Origin: Morinoia aosen
Taxonomy: Eukaryota > Arthropoda > Malacostraca > Amphipoda > Talitridae
NCBI GenBank assembly: GCA_030386875.1
Contig: CM059568.1
Span: 26,468,120 to 26,532,119, forward strand
DNA length: 64,000 bases
Direction: 5' to 3'
The notes below the pieces were generated by a model that was given only the letters and a program-made list of their open reading frames with translations, searched no databases and was not told where the DNA came from. How positions within the stretch are numbered: the first letter of the stretch is position 1; each line of letters opens with the position of its first letter. A program made the translations under genes and the position numbers. Of this stretch, positions 1 to 11,947 are shown piece by piece.

Positions 1-162
1 GACTTTTTCCAGTTTCACGATTCAATGATGTAGAAAGTACATTCACGGATGCTCAGTTTTTCATCACATTTTGAGGTGCTTGAATAATAGCACCAAACAA
101 CTCCTCGCTGGAGCAGCGACACCTCACCTCCTCTCACTACCGCAGCCTCAACTCAACTGAAG

Positions 163-1193
163 GGAGATGTCCACCCAAAATCAAGGAAAGGGCTGTAACG
201 TTTGTCTTATAAGATCTAGATTTAGGAAAATGGGCATACTTCTGTATTTTTGGAATTAAATAGGGGTCGTCTAGATAATTTTTTCTCACTTTATACATAA
301 TTTGGGAGACAATGTGGGAAAGGGTAGTGGAAAGTGCATCCTTTTCAAGAGACATCTTCTCAAAAAGTACTTATCGTAGAGCAATGATTCAAGTGCCATT
401 GGCTGCGCAATAAGTTGTTGCCTGACATGTCGAAGGATTATTTTGATTTTCATGAAAATTTCTGAGTTACATAGGAAAAATTTTGTAAAGAAATACAGAT
501 TGGAAGATATTAGTTAATTGTAACAAAATGACTGTAACGTTCTTTCTACAGAATCTATATCTATGAAAATTGACTTACCGTTGTATTTGTAGAAATAAAT
601 TGGGGTCGTGTTCATAAGTTTTCCCATTTTTGCCATAATTACGGAAATAATGGGGGAAATGTGGGAAAAATGGGGGTACTTGGCTATTTCTCATATCTAT
701 TTCCTCCGAGAGTGTTTGTATAGCAATTATTCAGGCATCATTATATGCGCAAAGAGCGGCTTTATACCTACTGGCATAAGATTATTTAGAATTCATACTA
801 GTTTTTGGTACATTAAAAAATCTATAGAAAAATTGATAACTTTTCAATAAAAAAAATTCGATTTCCTGATAACTAAACGATTGCGAAATTTAAAATAATC
901 CTTCGACCGCCATGCAGCAACTCTTTGCTCATCCAACGACACCTAAATCATTGCTCTACATCGAGTACTTTTTGAGAAAACGTCTCTTGAAAAGTACGCA
1001 CTTCTCCCCCACCCCACTCCCCTTTACCCCATTGTCTCCAAAGTTATGTAGGAAGTGGGGAAAAGTTATAGAGACGACCCATATTTATTTTTTTAAAAAA
1101 CATATGTACGTCCATTTTTATCGATCTAAATTCCATAGAAAGAACGTTACAGCCATTTCATTGATTCATTCGATTTCAGTGTGGACGTCTCCC
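163..1193. repeat. Foldback element 1 (long inverted repeat)
   Basis: The stretch from about 163 to 490 reappears, inverted and diverged, at about 845-1193. The outer ends match as GGGAGATGTCCAC and GTGGACGTCTCCC. A third partial copy in the left-arm direction lies at about 530-700. Shared phrases include a GGCTGTAACGTT motif and TTTTCAAGAGACRTYTTCTC. This is a long-TIR foldback or MITE-like element without a coding region; short reading frames in it are by-products of the repeat. I could not see a convincing target duplication, so the exact ends and superfamily are uncertain. Confidence 0.7.
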
Positions 1194-1789
1194 ATACTAT
1201 TCTATGCATTCATTCAATATTTAATGAATTAATCAACTCTGCCTATCAAATTTGATTTATAATATTTTATTCAACCATTACTTCTTCGCTATTCTGAGGC
1301 AATATACCGATGCTGATCTGTTACAAAAGTTATTAATCGCATTTGCTTAGCATGTTTGTGCACAAAATTTGACTATTTTTTCATACAGTCTAATCTTGTT
1401 TTCAAGTTTCTTTGTTTGATTGTTGATGTTTTTAAATCCCACACAGGTTTTCCTGTCAGTTGACCAAGATTCTACTTTAAACCTAGCTGGCTGGAAACCC
1501 TCCCATTTTTGCTTGACGTAAATGTTGTGTCTCTTTGTATTTCTCCTTTATATCACCCACTGATGTCATGCAATGCAATGGTTAAACAATTTTTAATATG
1601 CTCCAAAACTATTCCTCGTTATAAAATTCATCACAACATAGCTTTTAAAACGGTTTGTTATAAAAAAAAGGAATATCTTCATATTGAATTGAGCTCTCAG
1701 GAAGATCCATTGAGCTCTCAGGAAGTACGGGCCCGATCTGACGGTTAGGTAGGCCTTCTTTTTGATGAAATTGTGTGTTTTCGTTATGT

Positions 1790-1945
1790 TAAGACCATTT
1801 TTTTTGGGTCAATACTATCCTTTTCTTCAGAACCTATTACTTACTTTTTGAACTTTAATCTTGCTGATACTTTCTTTCTGACTGCTGTTTTATGCGCATT
1901 GCGTTCAGTTAACTAGCAACCCAATGGTGTACCTCAAAAGGATGG
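1790..1945 (+). repeat. Dispersed repeat family R, degenerate copy
   Basis: This is a degenerate copy of the repeat best seen at 3985-4345. It keeps the order of a GACCATCTTTTTT phrase, a pyrimidine-rich tract with TTCAG and CTTTCTTTCTGA, TATGCGC, and an AATGGTG phrase near the end. It has no coding content. Similarity is judged by eye only. Confidence 0.4.
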
Positions 1946-2047
1946 CCTATGTGGGAACACACGTTGTGCATAGATTCCGCCTATACGAGTCCATACAAGA
2001 TGGTCCCTTCATTATTCCCATCTTTGGAACGTCTCTTGTAGTTAGGG

Positions 2048-3037
2048 AAACTTACCGTTTTTTTCCCATGAAACTTCAAAAATTAATAAAAAATACTTCA
2101 GGTGCGAAATAAGCTCGGAGGGCTTCACAATATGTTAAGAACATTCGAATGGATGTTCAGAGCCCTAAAAATTTTTAAATTTGCCCAATTTGCCCTCCCC
2201 CCTCAAAAGGAAATTTCTAAAAAACCTAATTTCTCAGTCAATATTGTACATAGAGATGATTATTTTTTTTTGTTTGGTTCACAATGAATTGATCTACAAA
2301 GTTAAGATCCAGCTTTTTCATATCGCTTCCAAAAAAAATTTAAAAACGTTTGAATTATTGAAACATAATGTATATATTTTTTTGTGATTACTCTAAATGG
2401 CCACAAAAAAAATCGTAATCTACTTATCAAAATACTATTATGCAGGTTTATAGCACATACTTTGATCTTTACGATGCAAAAAAGATCTCCTCCATAAGTA
2501 AAAAACTGTTAGAGAAATAATTGAAAAACTGAAACACTTTTTTCTCATAACAAGTTTTTTTTTCGGCTCTGCTGCTCAATTTCTCCTACAGATTTTCATT
2601 TATGAAGGAGATCTTTTCAGCATCGTAAAGATCAAGGTGAGTACCATAGTTCTGAGAGGTCGTTTTGTGACAAGTTGAATAGAGTTTTTTTATTACCATG
2701 TAAAGAAAAAAAAATTCTGTTTTAAATTCAAACTTTTTTAAAAAATTTGTTTGAAGCGATATCAAAAAACTGAATCTCAAATTTGTATCCCAGTTCATTG
2801 TGAATCGAACAAAAAAACTAATCGTCTCTATGTACAATTTTGACTGAGAAATTAGATTTTTGTTGAAATTTCCCTCTGAGGAGGGAAGAGGGGGTATGGG
2901 CAAATTTTCAAAATTTTAGGGCTCTGAACGTCCATTCGAATGTTCTAAACATGTTGTGAATCCCTAGGAGCTTATTTCTCTCCTGAAGTATTTTTTATTA
3001 GGTTTTGAAATTTCACGAGAAAAAACTGTTCGGTGCC
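2048..3037. repeat. Foldback element 2 (palindromic, arms about 450 bp)
   Basis: The left arm (about 2048-2515) and right arm (about 2585-3037) are inverted copies at roughly 80 percent by eye. Both arms carry AATAAAAAATACTTCAGG near the outside, then AAGAACATTCGAATGG or its inverse, then GATCTTTACGATGC next to the centre. Only about 70 bp separates the arms, so the whole element could form one large hairpin in RNA or single-stranded DNA. The reading frames inside the arms are palindrome by-products, not genes. Confidence 0.8.
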
Positions 3038-3138
3038 CTTGAACCAACTTATATTTGAATAATAACCAATATGTTGATTGGTACACAGTTTTACCTTATT
3101 GTTTAGTGATATCCTATAGCTACTCTTTAATTTTTTAG

Positions 3139-3330
3139 ATGGCGCTGCAGAATTAGGATTGAAGGCAAGAAAAGCCCGAGACTGGCATCTTCAGACGTTG
3201 ATGCAGTTGAATGTCTCGGCATCAGACATCGGAATCGAGGACGAGGAATGGAACCCTGAATAACTTGATCTCAGGCTACTCATGTGGGCTCGTTTGTGTG
3301 AAGAAATTAGTGGTGCATCTGTCGTCAACG
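3139..3330 (+). pseudogene. Candidate broken exon of an unrecognised gene
   Basis: A pyrimidine-rich acceptor (TTTAATTTTTTAG) ends at 3138 and a donor-like GAG|GTAGGC lies at 3330. Between them one frame reads as ordinary protein, including ARKARDWHLQTLMQLNV and then IGIEDEEWNPE. A single in-frame TAA at 3261-3263 follows, after which the same frame continues as LDLRLLMWARLCEEISG. One stop inside an otherwise open exon suggests a decayed exon of a host gene or transposase. A further protein-like stretch after a TTTGCAG acceptor near 3432 could be the next exon. I do not recognise the family. Codon-level evidence only, so this is tentative. Confidence 0.3.
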
Positions 3331-3984
3331 AGGTAGGCTGTGCATACTCGTTTTTGCTAAACCCGGGCTATTTGATTATTCACGTTTTAAAGGTATCAAT
3401 TTATTTTTTTTCCTATAGCACTGTTTGCAGCTGTATGCATTAGCGGAAAACCTAAAAATGCTATTACTAGCTGGGCAAAATTGTGTATTTTATCTACGCT
3501 TAAAAAATCTCTTAATCATAAGGAAATGTTCGTAGCAACCGAATATTTGCAATGATGTAAATGTGGAACCTAATGAGGTAGTGGAACTCTTTCACCTGAC
3601 AGCAGCAGTTTCTCACGACCTGTATTAAATATTTTACGTTTTGCAATGGATGCAAGCCATTTCTAATGAAGTAAACGTACACTAATTCTAATCTATAAAT
3701 CTCGTGAAATTATTGAAGACCAAGTAGATAATCGTATATAAGAATTGTTAGTAAAAAATGAAGTGTCTCACGTAAATGAAATACATGACAAAATTCTCCA
3801 AAGGCGTCTACCTATAATATTTACAATACTCATTTCTGTCAAACGAATATACACGTGACGATGTGCATTATGAAATTACATGATTGAGATTTATTTTTTT
3901 ACATTTAGAGCATAAGTGCACAACTGGCAGCTCTTGGGCCACTGTTGAAAAATTATTGATTTATAAATTATTCAACTTTTTCAC
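3331..3984. other. Unassigned, AT-rich
   Basis: Apart from a short protein-like stretch after a TTTGCAG acceptor near 3420-3600, which may belong to the broken exon upstream, I see no gene, repeat or regulatory element that I can support here. Confidence 0.4.
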
Positions 3985-4345
3985 ATCACTCCCCTCAGGG
4001 CGATACAACTATTGCATCCATGGGAATTAGCGCTCCCAGGGGGATTATGTGAGGTACCGAGCAAAGTGTTTGGTCGGCTTTCCTTTTGTTGAAATAGAAT
4101 GGGTTTTTTTGTTTTGTTACGGACCATCTTTTTTCAGTTCACTGCTGTCTTATTTTTCAGCACCTCTACTTTCTTCAACTTTTTCTTGTCATCAACTTCT
4201 TTCTGAGCTTACTTTTTCTATGCCCCTTTTACATTGATTCCACGTTCCTTTAACTCCAAACTAAATGGTGCCACCATCCTTCCTCTCTTTGAGCAATTTT
4301 GTCGTGGTAATGGGAGGCTAAAACTTTCTTTTAATCAATCAATTT
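3985..4345 (+). repeat. Dispersed repeat family R, reference copy
   Basis: This is the clearest copy of a roughly 360-400 bp interspersed repeat. It has an opening block (GGGAATTAGCGCTCCCAGGG), a central GGACCATCTTTTTTCAGTTC block, a long pyrimidine-rich middle, and a closing block with AAACTAAATGGTGCC and TCGTGGTAATGGGAGGC. Other copies lie at 1790-1945, 12350-12690 (inverted), 12920-13330 (inverted), 54535-54790 and 59345-59495. No ORF, no obvious TIR and no tRNA-like A/B box were found, so the class (SINE, MITE or LTR scrap) is open. Confidence 0.65.
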
Positions 4346-4929
4346 TTACATCACGTTATTTATAAACATTGCTGCGGCTCTAGAGTCGCCACATTGGACT
4401 CAGAAGTAAAAAGATGGTCTGCTGAGGCCATAGCTGATCTCAGCATAGTGTCCCACAATGATCAATGAGAATAAAAAATGTATGGGAGGGAGGGATTTGT
4501 GCGACATGCTGCTTTCTTGACACAGGGTCACAGTCGAAAATAACAAGTGTTATATCCCTATATTTTTTATTTGCTAAAGATTGCTGTTACAAATTGGTGT
4601 TGCCGTACCGTATGATTAAATTATAAGGTAAGTTTTATTTTTAGTCACGGATGCTAATATTTTTGCTTTTCTCGCCGAAGAGCTCTGCTTTGGTTCTAAT
4701 GAATAAACTGTTTTGTTGTTGAGTATAATGTGCAATATTATATCCATGTGTTTTCCTCTCCCATTTAGTAAAGATCGGCAAAGATTTACTTTAGAAAATC
4801 TTCATTGATTAGTGTAGATTATTGCAGATTATTGAAATTTTTCGCTCGTGGTCAGTGAAGATCGTTGCAGAAAATCAATTCCGAACTGCACTTCAAAACT
4901 GGACATAGACTGTACTAATTCTGGGATAA
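4346..4929. other. Unassigned, AT-rich
   Basis: Nothing supportable was found. A run of diverged short phrases related to AAGATCTTCAATGATCTGCA occurs near 4790-5030, which looks like locally duplicated AT-rich sequence. Confidence 0.4.
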
Positions 4930-5606
4930 ATCTGCACTAAGTGCAAATACTTGTGCGAAGATCTTCAATGATCTGCAAAGAATGTTTGCAATAAACTGCA
5001 GTAATCTTCAAAGATCGGTGAAGCCATTTCTGATTGGGTAGTAAGGTAACAAATTCATCTGTTGATTTAAGCATATACCTCTGAGGGATATAAGGCGTTA
5101 TAATCCAATTCATGGTCTTAGCAATAGGATAAGTGACAGCAGGAGCTTGAGATATAATCGGCTTCAACGGTGGATCATTATGATTTTTATGAATTATGGT
5201 ATTCCCGTATATATAACCGGGCTGAAAGCTGAAAGTGCCCTTCGAGTTTTTTCAAATTACAATTATTCGGGACAGCATTAACACTACATATGAGTTCGTT
5301 CATTTTTTTTAATTTCTCTGTTGGATCCCGATGCAACTGTTCAAACTCACTATTATCAGCGAGTATATCATCTAATTTTTGTTTATAGTCATCATCCTTG
5401 AACAATACGTACTGATTGCATTTATTTGCTTTTCGTATGACTATTTCTTTGATAAAACGTAAGTTGCGGATGGCCTGGCGTTGAAGTTGGGTAATACCTT
5501 TATTCGTACAGGTGCTTCTATTACGAGCACTTTCAGCTATTAATGTAGCATCTAAATTAGGTTCAACAGAGACGAGTCCAGCACGATTTAGGTCAGGAAG
5601 GCACAA
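4930..5606 (-). pseudogene. Penelope-like element, N-terminal part of the RT ORF
   Basis: Minus-strand frames from 5606 down to 4937 encode the start of a PLE polyprotein. They include a basic and charged stretch with NKCNQYVLFKDDDYKQKLDD, then HRDPTEKLKKMNELI. After a frame break comes MKPIISQAPAVTYPIAKTMN followed by ITPYIP and STDEFVTLL. The K-P-I-I-S-Q motif with downstream A-K-x-x-N is the conserved early RT block of Penelope-like reverse transcriptases, which lies before the catalytic YxDD. The catalytic motif is not reached: the sequence turns into unrelated DNA below about 4940. At 5600 it abuts a C-terminal PLE piece on the opposite strand. Dead fragment. Confidence 0.75.
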
Positions 5607-6120
5607 GAACTACAAAATTGACGAACGAATTTTCAGAAATATAGTTAAAAATTTGGTAAAACCTACAGATCCTGAAACTGCTATTAAAGTATGTGTGTAT
5701 TACAATAAACCGTAAAATCAGTGATCTTCTAGTAAAGAATAATATTTCCAAATCCAGGGTCAGTGACCTATAGAAAGCCAATGTGATTTATCAGTTCACA
5801 TGCGATAGAAGAGAATGTAAGTAATGTAATGTAAGTGTCTTAATAAAGTTACTTTGGCTTGACTAGGATGGCGCTGAAACAAAGATTGACTGCGCACAAA
5901 TACCAAGGTTCTATTTTTAATCACTTTCGTGTTGAACATAGTTCTATGCCCGCGAATGAAGATCTCTATTCAAATACCAGAATTTTATATCAAGTAGTTA
6001 AAAAAGAACATATTCGAATAATAATAGAAGCCATACATATTCATGAATTTAAACTATCTCTCAATGAAAATACTATAGATTATTTTGTTCTAAAACTATT
6101 CAATAGGACTGTAGCTTAAA
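5605..6120 (+). pseudogene. Penelope-like element, C-terminal GIY-YIG endonuclease part
   Basis: The plus strand reads NYKIDERIFRNIVKNLVKP, then TAIKVCVYYN, the standard region just before the PLE endonuclease. After a frame break, VIYQFTCDRRECK follows (the GIY half), and then 5859-6119 encodes MTRMALKQRLTAHKYQGSIF to the C terminus. The YIG half, expected immediately before MTRM, is degraded. Family-2 PLE copies at 36-38 kb share this layout, and the closest match is the plus copy at 37.4-38.0 kb. The endonuclease would nick DNA for target-primed reverse transcription, but here the frames are broken and no RT domain is on this strand. It is joined head to head with the minus-strand RT piece at 4930-5606. 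Confidence 0.8.
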
Positions 6121-6364
6121 GGTTGAATCACCAGCTTGATCGTTCTGATTCGTTCATTTCGCCCTTGCCTCTGGTGCTGTGAACATGTAAAGCAGTTGCT
6201 CAATATTAGCTAGTCATCTAGAGATCTGTATTCCTATTCAACAAATTTACCTCTAGTCATCTTGCAATGTGATCCGTGTTAGTTGTTATATCGTCTGATT
6301 CTGTTTTAGCATTTGATTTACGTTTCTTAGTATTGGGACTGTAAAATTTACTCTGTATTTTCAG

Positions 6365-6397
6365 CCTGATGATGATGTTCGTATATCGAAATGTCGC
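6365..6397 (+). ncRNA. PLE 3' hairpin, hammerhead-like core
   Basis: CCTGATGATGATG, then a short loop, then ATCGAAATG, 245 bp past the PLE stop codon. The order CTGANGA, short helix, GAAA is that of a hammerhead ribozyme core, and hammerhead motifs are known from Penelope-like elements. Here helix II is only GAT/ATC with an extra unpaired U after the A of GA, and helix III and the cleavage site are not evident. I therefore call it hammerhead-like only. The same hairpin recurs at five other places in this window. Confidence 0.4.
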
Positions 6398-7059
6398 TTT
6401 TTATAAATAGACAGTGATATTGAATTTTGTAGTGGGTGTTTTCAGTAAAGATGATAAGCAATGTTCTTCGTCTCCAGTCTTTCATTTATTATGTTATGAA
6501 AGATGCTGTCTGTCAAGTCAAATCTTGCAGTTGGAATGACACTATTTTATTTCTACAGTTTGTCTGTTACTGTTCAGTGTACGCAGAAAATTTCCAGCAA
6601 ATATCATTGAGAGTGATTTTTTTATCAGGCAGTAAATCGAAAGAATGTAGAAAATTTAAGCTTGATGACCTCTTTAATGATTGCATTCTTTGCCAATAAA
6701 ATAAATTGTGTGGAAACAGCATCAGTTTAATTTCATTTCCTGTAAAACTTCAGCATCAGGTTAACTATAGGTTACATTAATAAGGTATTTCCGCATTGGA
6801 CAATGAAAAATGGAGTAGGATACCAAGTTTTTGCAAATCATAGACCCAGTGTTAAAAGAATTTTGACATAAATTTAAAAAAAAATTATCCTAGCAAATTT
6901 TGGTAATACACAGCTGCTTTGCTAAGCTGAGCCAATGTTTTTATATTATCTTTAAATTTCGCTGTTGTCGGAGTGTTCGTGATTGATCGTGTATTTTCAA
7001 CAGCCCTTCGCAGCTGTTAATCTTCACCATTGGAAGCAATTTAGGCGATGTTTTAATCT
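6398..7059. other. Unassigned after PLE 3' end
   Basis: The first 30-40 bp (GACAGTGATATTGAATTTTG...) resemble the PLE tail seen near 38205. Beyond that I see AT-rich sequence with one short frame (6436-6699, plus) that matches nothing I recognise. Confidence 0.4.
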
Positions 7060-7300
7060 GCCGTAGACGTCACACTTAGTACTACTATCACCCCACGGAG
7101 GGGATGTTCATAACGCTGCTGACCGACAAGCAGTCGAAGTCACAATTCAGTTTTCATAAATACTTAATGAAAACTAAATGAAGGATACATCCATTTATTG
7201 TTCGTCATTTTCAAAATTCAGCCCTAAAACGAACTCTAATTTGAGTTGAATATTGAAAATTAGTTTAACCCGCCGCAGTTAATACGTGTGAAAATTCTCA
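7060..7300. mobile_element. MITE family P, copy 1
   Basis: A roughly 240-bp unit shares with 8455-8720 and 15625-15870 a CACGGAGGG-type block, a GCTGACCG block, CTTAATGAAA, TTATTGTT and a right end reading TTTAACCCGCCGCAGTTAA. The ends resemble piggyBac-type termini (CACTTTGACYGC). It is non-coding and most diverged on the left. Confidence 0.5.
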
Positions 7301-8454
7301 ATACAAAGTTAGGTCTTCAGCCGTGGACCTGACTATCCTTCACTGTACTCTAGCATTGGTTATCCTTCATCACACTGTAGCATTGGTTACTCGTTGTCAT
7401 GATGGGAATATTACCTACCGAATCACCATCCCACAAATGATTTCTTGTTGGATATAGCGAAAAATGATGATTAATTTCCATGAAGTTCCTACTATAACAT
7501 GTACAATATTCTTTAAATTCATTCAAATTCTTTCCATTACAGGTTGATGTTGGACGAGTATTAAACATTGGCGAACTGCCATGTACGTGAGAAGCCCACC
7601 ATCACGTGCAGAGTCGATCGTTACTTTAAGTATACACAGATTTGCTATTGAAATTCATTTTCCAAAGTCATACAGTTTTGTCTTCTACTATTTTTATGGA
7701 AAACAGAAACTGTTTCGAGATTTCGTTTTTAAAATTCAAATTTTTCTAAAACGCTTCTGAAAAAATACCCGTTTAAATTGCAGAAATCGGGGAACGTATT
7801 CCATAAGTGACAAGTGAGCCTATAACGATAGTGAAATCCTCACATTTTCATCGTCCTCACGCACAAATACAAGTTTTATAATTCTTAGGAGTTTTAGATA
7901 AATTTATACTTGTTAGCTTTAATCTCTGAATAATCTCTGGACTTACAGGAGGTTTTCTATGATGCAGTTGATGAAAAGCTTCTTTGAATTTTGATACATG
8001 CACTGCTTTGATGTACCAAGTATTTAATGAATTTTCCTAATAATCTTGGCGCTAATCTTGAACTAGAGTGTCGAAGTAGAGGTAACCCACTGAAACTGAC
8101 CTCAATTTCCCGATGTAAATACTGGTATTGGAGAATGATGAAAAATACATGTACTCGTTAAATTTTATGGTATTGTAATTATTTCTAGAGAAGAAAATAG
8201 ATTATTCCCATGTTTTCACTGCATAGTCAAATAAAAATCAGATTTTATTTTAATCCATTTTGTATTAGACAAACCATGTCGTATACATACGTATAAACAA
8301 TCAAACGCGTTACTTCATAGTTCTTACTTGCTACTGAGATAGCGCTCATGCAGTCTGCAAGTTGTGTTGTTTTATCGAGTTACACTGGATATGTATTTTA
8401 AAATGGTAATCGTTCATATAGAACTTACGTGTCATACGGTTATTTTTAAGCCTT
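7301..8454. other. Unassigned, AT-rich
   Basis: No gene or element can be supported. A direct echo of TAGCATTGGTTA-type sequence occurs twice at about 7351 and 7378, a minor local duplication. Confidence 0.4.
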
Positions 8455-8720
8455 TCACACTTTGACTGCAACGTGTGCCACCGGTGGCCACGGAGGGTAT
8501 TTTCATGATACTGCTGACCGATCAGTAGTCACAAACTCAATTTTCGTAAACACTTAATCAAAGCTTAATGAAAGCATCATCCAGTTATTGTTTGCTGGTT
8601 TCAAAATTGCTTATAACAATTAATGTTTACTATTTTTAAAATAGCTTACAACAATTGACTTTAAATTTGAGTTAAATGTTGAACTTGAGTTTAACCAATT
8701 GCGGTCAATGTGTTAATTTA
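8455..8720. mobile_element. MITE family P, copy 2
   Basis: This is the best copy of the family. The left end CACACTTTGACTGCAACGTG mirrors the right end, which read from the other strand is AACACATTGACCGCAATTGG. The shared interior GCCACGGAGGG, GCTGACCGATCAGTAG and CATCCAGTTATTGTTTGC is present. TTAA-like bases lie at both edges, in keeping with piggyBac-derived MITEs. There is no coding capacity. Confidence 0.55.
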
Positions 8721-9972
8721 ATTATAAATTTTTCCATATACTTTTCCTCTGCTTCGCTTGTGCCGGGAAGAAGCCTAATGTTCGTATAAGGGACTGGTAA
8801 GTAAATGTTCACAATTCAAGATACTTCGAACGAAGTGTGTTCGGGCGGATCCCCTGCTTCGTGTACGAAGATTTCAATGTGTAGATACTAAGGAATGAAA
8901 TTGCGCTTATATAAGACAGGAACCAAAATATACTTCATAGGTTCTCTTTATTAAATTACATGGGAAGATTCATACGGATATATTATCATTTAATTCGTCA
9001 TTTGGACTCAAATAGCTTCTTCACTGAAATATGTCATTTTGTTAAAGAAAATATTGTACTCAATGAATTAAAACAAGAGTGCCCAATGTTACGTGATTTT
9101 CTTCTCCCTTACAGACAGGCCGATTTCGTTCAACTTGCCGTTATAAGGCACTGCCTGTAAACGTCAGGAACTGCGTTTGCTGTCTCGAAATGCACCCAGA
9201 GCAACCAGTTTTACTTGATTTTTCCCTATAAAAGAAATCTACCCTCTAATTGAGACGCTTCTTTAATGTTCCCTTAGTTGCTATTCTCACGGTGGAGTCC
9301 TCGAAGGAGGGTTAATTGACTTAAACTATGTGCAAGACAAGCCTTTAATGCTAAAAATAAAGACAGTTTTACGTGGATTTTCCATAAGACACTGACATGC
9401 GTTCTTTCATTCTTCAATATTCAGCGCAACACCTGTCTTTGTGCATTATTCTTTCCCATCAGATTTTATTATATTACATTTGTTTCAACTTCTAATATTC
9501 AAGTTTTTTCAGAACTTCGTTTAATTTTTCTATAGATGATTCTGCGCAAAAATTTTACTGAGTTGTTTCTTAGTCTATGAACGAATCATTTATACGTATA
9601 ATTCTAATAAGTTTTTCACTTCTCTAATGGTTCTCTTGTGTAGAGTGGAAAGTAACTTCTCTATAGTTTTGTCAGTTGCATGTCAAGCTTCTATTCGGGA
9701 TGTTAGAAATGAATGGTCTAACGTTCTATAGAATATTTTATAACAAGATACAAACCAAAGACTATTCTCCTTCACTTGGACTTTGAGTAAACTCATAATG
9801 TCGGTTAAACTCATGCGTTGTCACCCCACCAAAGAATAATCTGAATAATATTCTCGAGTTCGAACTGTAATTAAGTTCATAGATTGAACGTACTGTGCAG
9901 AGTGCAGCATGAACAGAGCTGTTCAAAACGTCAGAAGAACACCGGTGAATGCAGTCGTCAGTCATCATTTTT
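8721..9972. other. Unassigned
   Basis: Short frames at 8960-9160 and 9762-9968 have no recognisable domain. No repeat boundaries or regulatory signals were recognised. Confidence 0.4.
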
Positions 9973-9976
9973 TTAA

Positions 9977-11114
9977 GGGGGCCCTCCGCTCAAACCTGAA
10001 TTTTGATCCGATTGGTCTGAAATTCAGCCAGTATATGTATTTTGAAAAGAGAAACATATTTGGCGGGAAACTTTTTTTGATTTGGCCTTAGTTTTTTCGA
10101 AAAATTTGAAAAATAAGTTTTTTGAGTAATTTTTGTACATATTTCAAAAAGATAGAAGTCAAAAAGTTCTTATGCTAGAACAAATTCAAAGACAGTTTTG
10201 GAATCCTCGTGATATTGCGAACAAACTGATTGACATGGAATTTCTATTTGAAGCTTTATTTTTTCTCGATATGCGATATTGGATCAATACCTAAAATATA
10301 CCTATTTTTTAGGCTTTGAACAAGCCAAAACAAATTAAATGTACAAATTGGAAAATCAAAGCCAATCAGTTTGCTGGAAATGCTCCATGGATTCTAAAAC
10401 TGTCTTTGTTTTCTTCCTAGCATAAAAATTTTTTGACTTCTATTCTTTTGAATGATGAAAATAAGTGACTTTACAGTACGGGCCAAAAACAAAATTATTT
10501 GTTGATGTGTAATATAATGGAAAATTTATGTAATTGAATGCTGTTTTCATTTTTATTTCAATAATATCCATCCATAACTTCAATTTTACACTGTGAATTA
10601 TAATTTAAAAAAAAAAATAAAAAAAAAAATTTCTTATTAAAATTTGGAAATTTTTCATTTGTGGTCCGATTTTTATGAAATTTAGCTATTATATGTAACT
10701 ATTAAAAACAAACACAATTTTTTCTATTCATTTTTTCGATTCAGGTCTTAGTTTCTTAAAAAAATTGACATACTAGTTTTCTAGTTCATTTTTTTATATA
10801 TATCAAAAAGCTAGAAGTGAAAAAAATTTTGTGCTAAAACAAAACCAAATACAGTTTTAGAATACATAAAGAATTGTGAATAAAGTGATGTTTTCAAGTT
10901 TTAAATATCTCTTTTGGTTTTCTTGTAATATGGAGTCGAAATTGGGTCAAAAATTCAAAATTTTCGGTCCTCTCACCCCTCCCTTGGGGAGGGGGATTTA
11001 GTGTCCGTAGCGCCATAAAATTTTAGGACCAAATAGTCCACCACCTAAGGGTCCTTTTCCAACAATAAGATGAAAAATGACCATCGGAGAGAAAAGGGGC
11101 CTCGGAGGGCCCCC
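9977..11114. mobile_element. TTAA-site DNA element, family T copy 1 (1,138 bp)
   Basis: It is flanked by TTAA at 9973-9976 and 11115-11118 and bounded by perfect 12-bp inverted repeats, GGGGGCCCTCCG at the left and CGGAGGGCCCCC at the right. Inside are repeated, partly inverted blocks around AAAGACAGTTTTGGAATCCT, and near the right end GTCCGTAGCGCCATAAAATT and CCACCTAAGGGTCCTTTT. Those right-hand blocks recur in the element at 39566-40907, showing one family with different tip sequences. No transposase is encoded, so the element is non-autonomous. A TTAA duplication is typical of piggyBac-type and some other cut-and-paste families; which one supplies the enzyme is unknown. Confidence 0.8.
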
Positions 11115-11118
11115 TTAA

Positions 11119-11791
11119 GTTAATGGCAAACCTTTCTCATCCAACACCTTTCCTCGGGTTGTTCCTGCGCAGAGTTGTAGAAAACTTTCTGAAACAAACA
11201 AAAATTTCATTTGTGCTCATGACATCAATATCGCGCCCAAACGTGGAGCCACGGGGTAGTCTGCTTGGAAGAATAAGGAAACGCTTCTTCTCGTTTCGTT
11301 TGCTGGTACAAGCAGAGGTGGACTGGTGGTAGTGGTAAGGGCAACGCGAATCGATTAGCGCTCCGGTCGCACAGACTCCAATATCACAGGATTTCTACCT
11401 CGCCCACCCCTCTCCCTCCACCTACGAGTAGCTACATCAAGTTGTCATTCGCGCCAATTATTTAACTATGTAGTACTACCGAGGTTTATTAACCTATCTG
11501 TTTGTTATACAGTTATTATTAATCACTGAATTATAACCACTACAAACCAATTGATAATCGAGGACGTATCGCCGATGTGATATGGTCGGGCAAGAGAGAA
11601 CCCAAGAAACGTATCATGCGTTAATCGCCTCCGAATCATAGGCGAAATGTCCACTTGAGGACGAACTTTTTGGCTCAGATACGTACTCGGCCGTCCGCGA
11701 CGATCATACATGCTAGGTCCATGCTACGTCCCTGCTCGACCCATTTCACCGGCGACACGCACATGACTCGCGGATGGGCATCCTTGAATTT
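11119..11791. other. Mostly unassigned; one shared GC-rich block
   Basis: Positions 11369-11423 (CGCACAGACTCCAATATC... to ...CCTCCACCT) reappear inverted at 23884-23939 with very few changes, and a TTCACCGGCGACACG phrase at about 11741 is shared with about 23574. These look like pieces of one dispersed element whose limits I cannot fix. No gene seen. Confidence 0.5.
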
Positions 11792-11943
11792 GGCGTTAAA
11801 AAAACTTTCGGCCTCGCACAGCCGGGATTTATCGCCTCTGAACGACCCTCAAATACAAATATATATATATGTATTTATATATGAGGGTCAATTACAGGCG
11901 ATAAATCTCGGCTATGCGCGGCCGAAAGTTTTTTTTTACCGCC
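11792..11943. repeat. Hairpin A (59-bp arms)
   Basis: The arms 11792-11850 and 11884-11943 are near-perfect inverted copies, with AAAAAAACTTTCGGCC, GATTTATCGCC and GACCCTC in both. They enclose a 33-bp loop of alternating AT. The transcript would form a long, almost fully paired stem. Confidence 0.85.
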
Positions 11944-11947
11944 GAAA

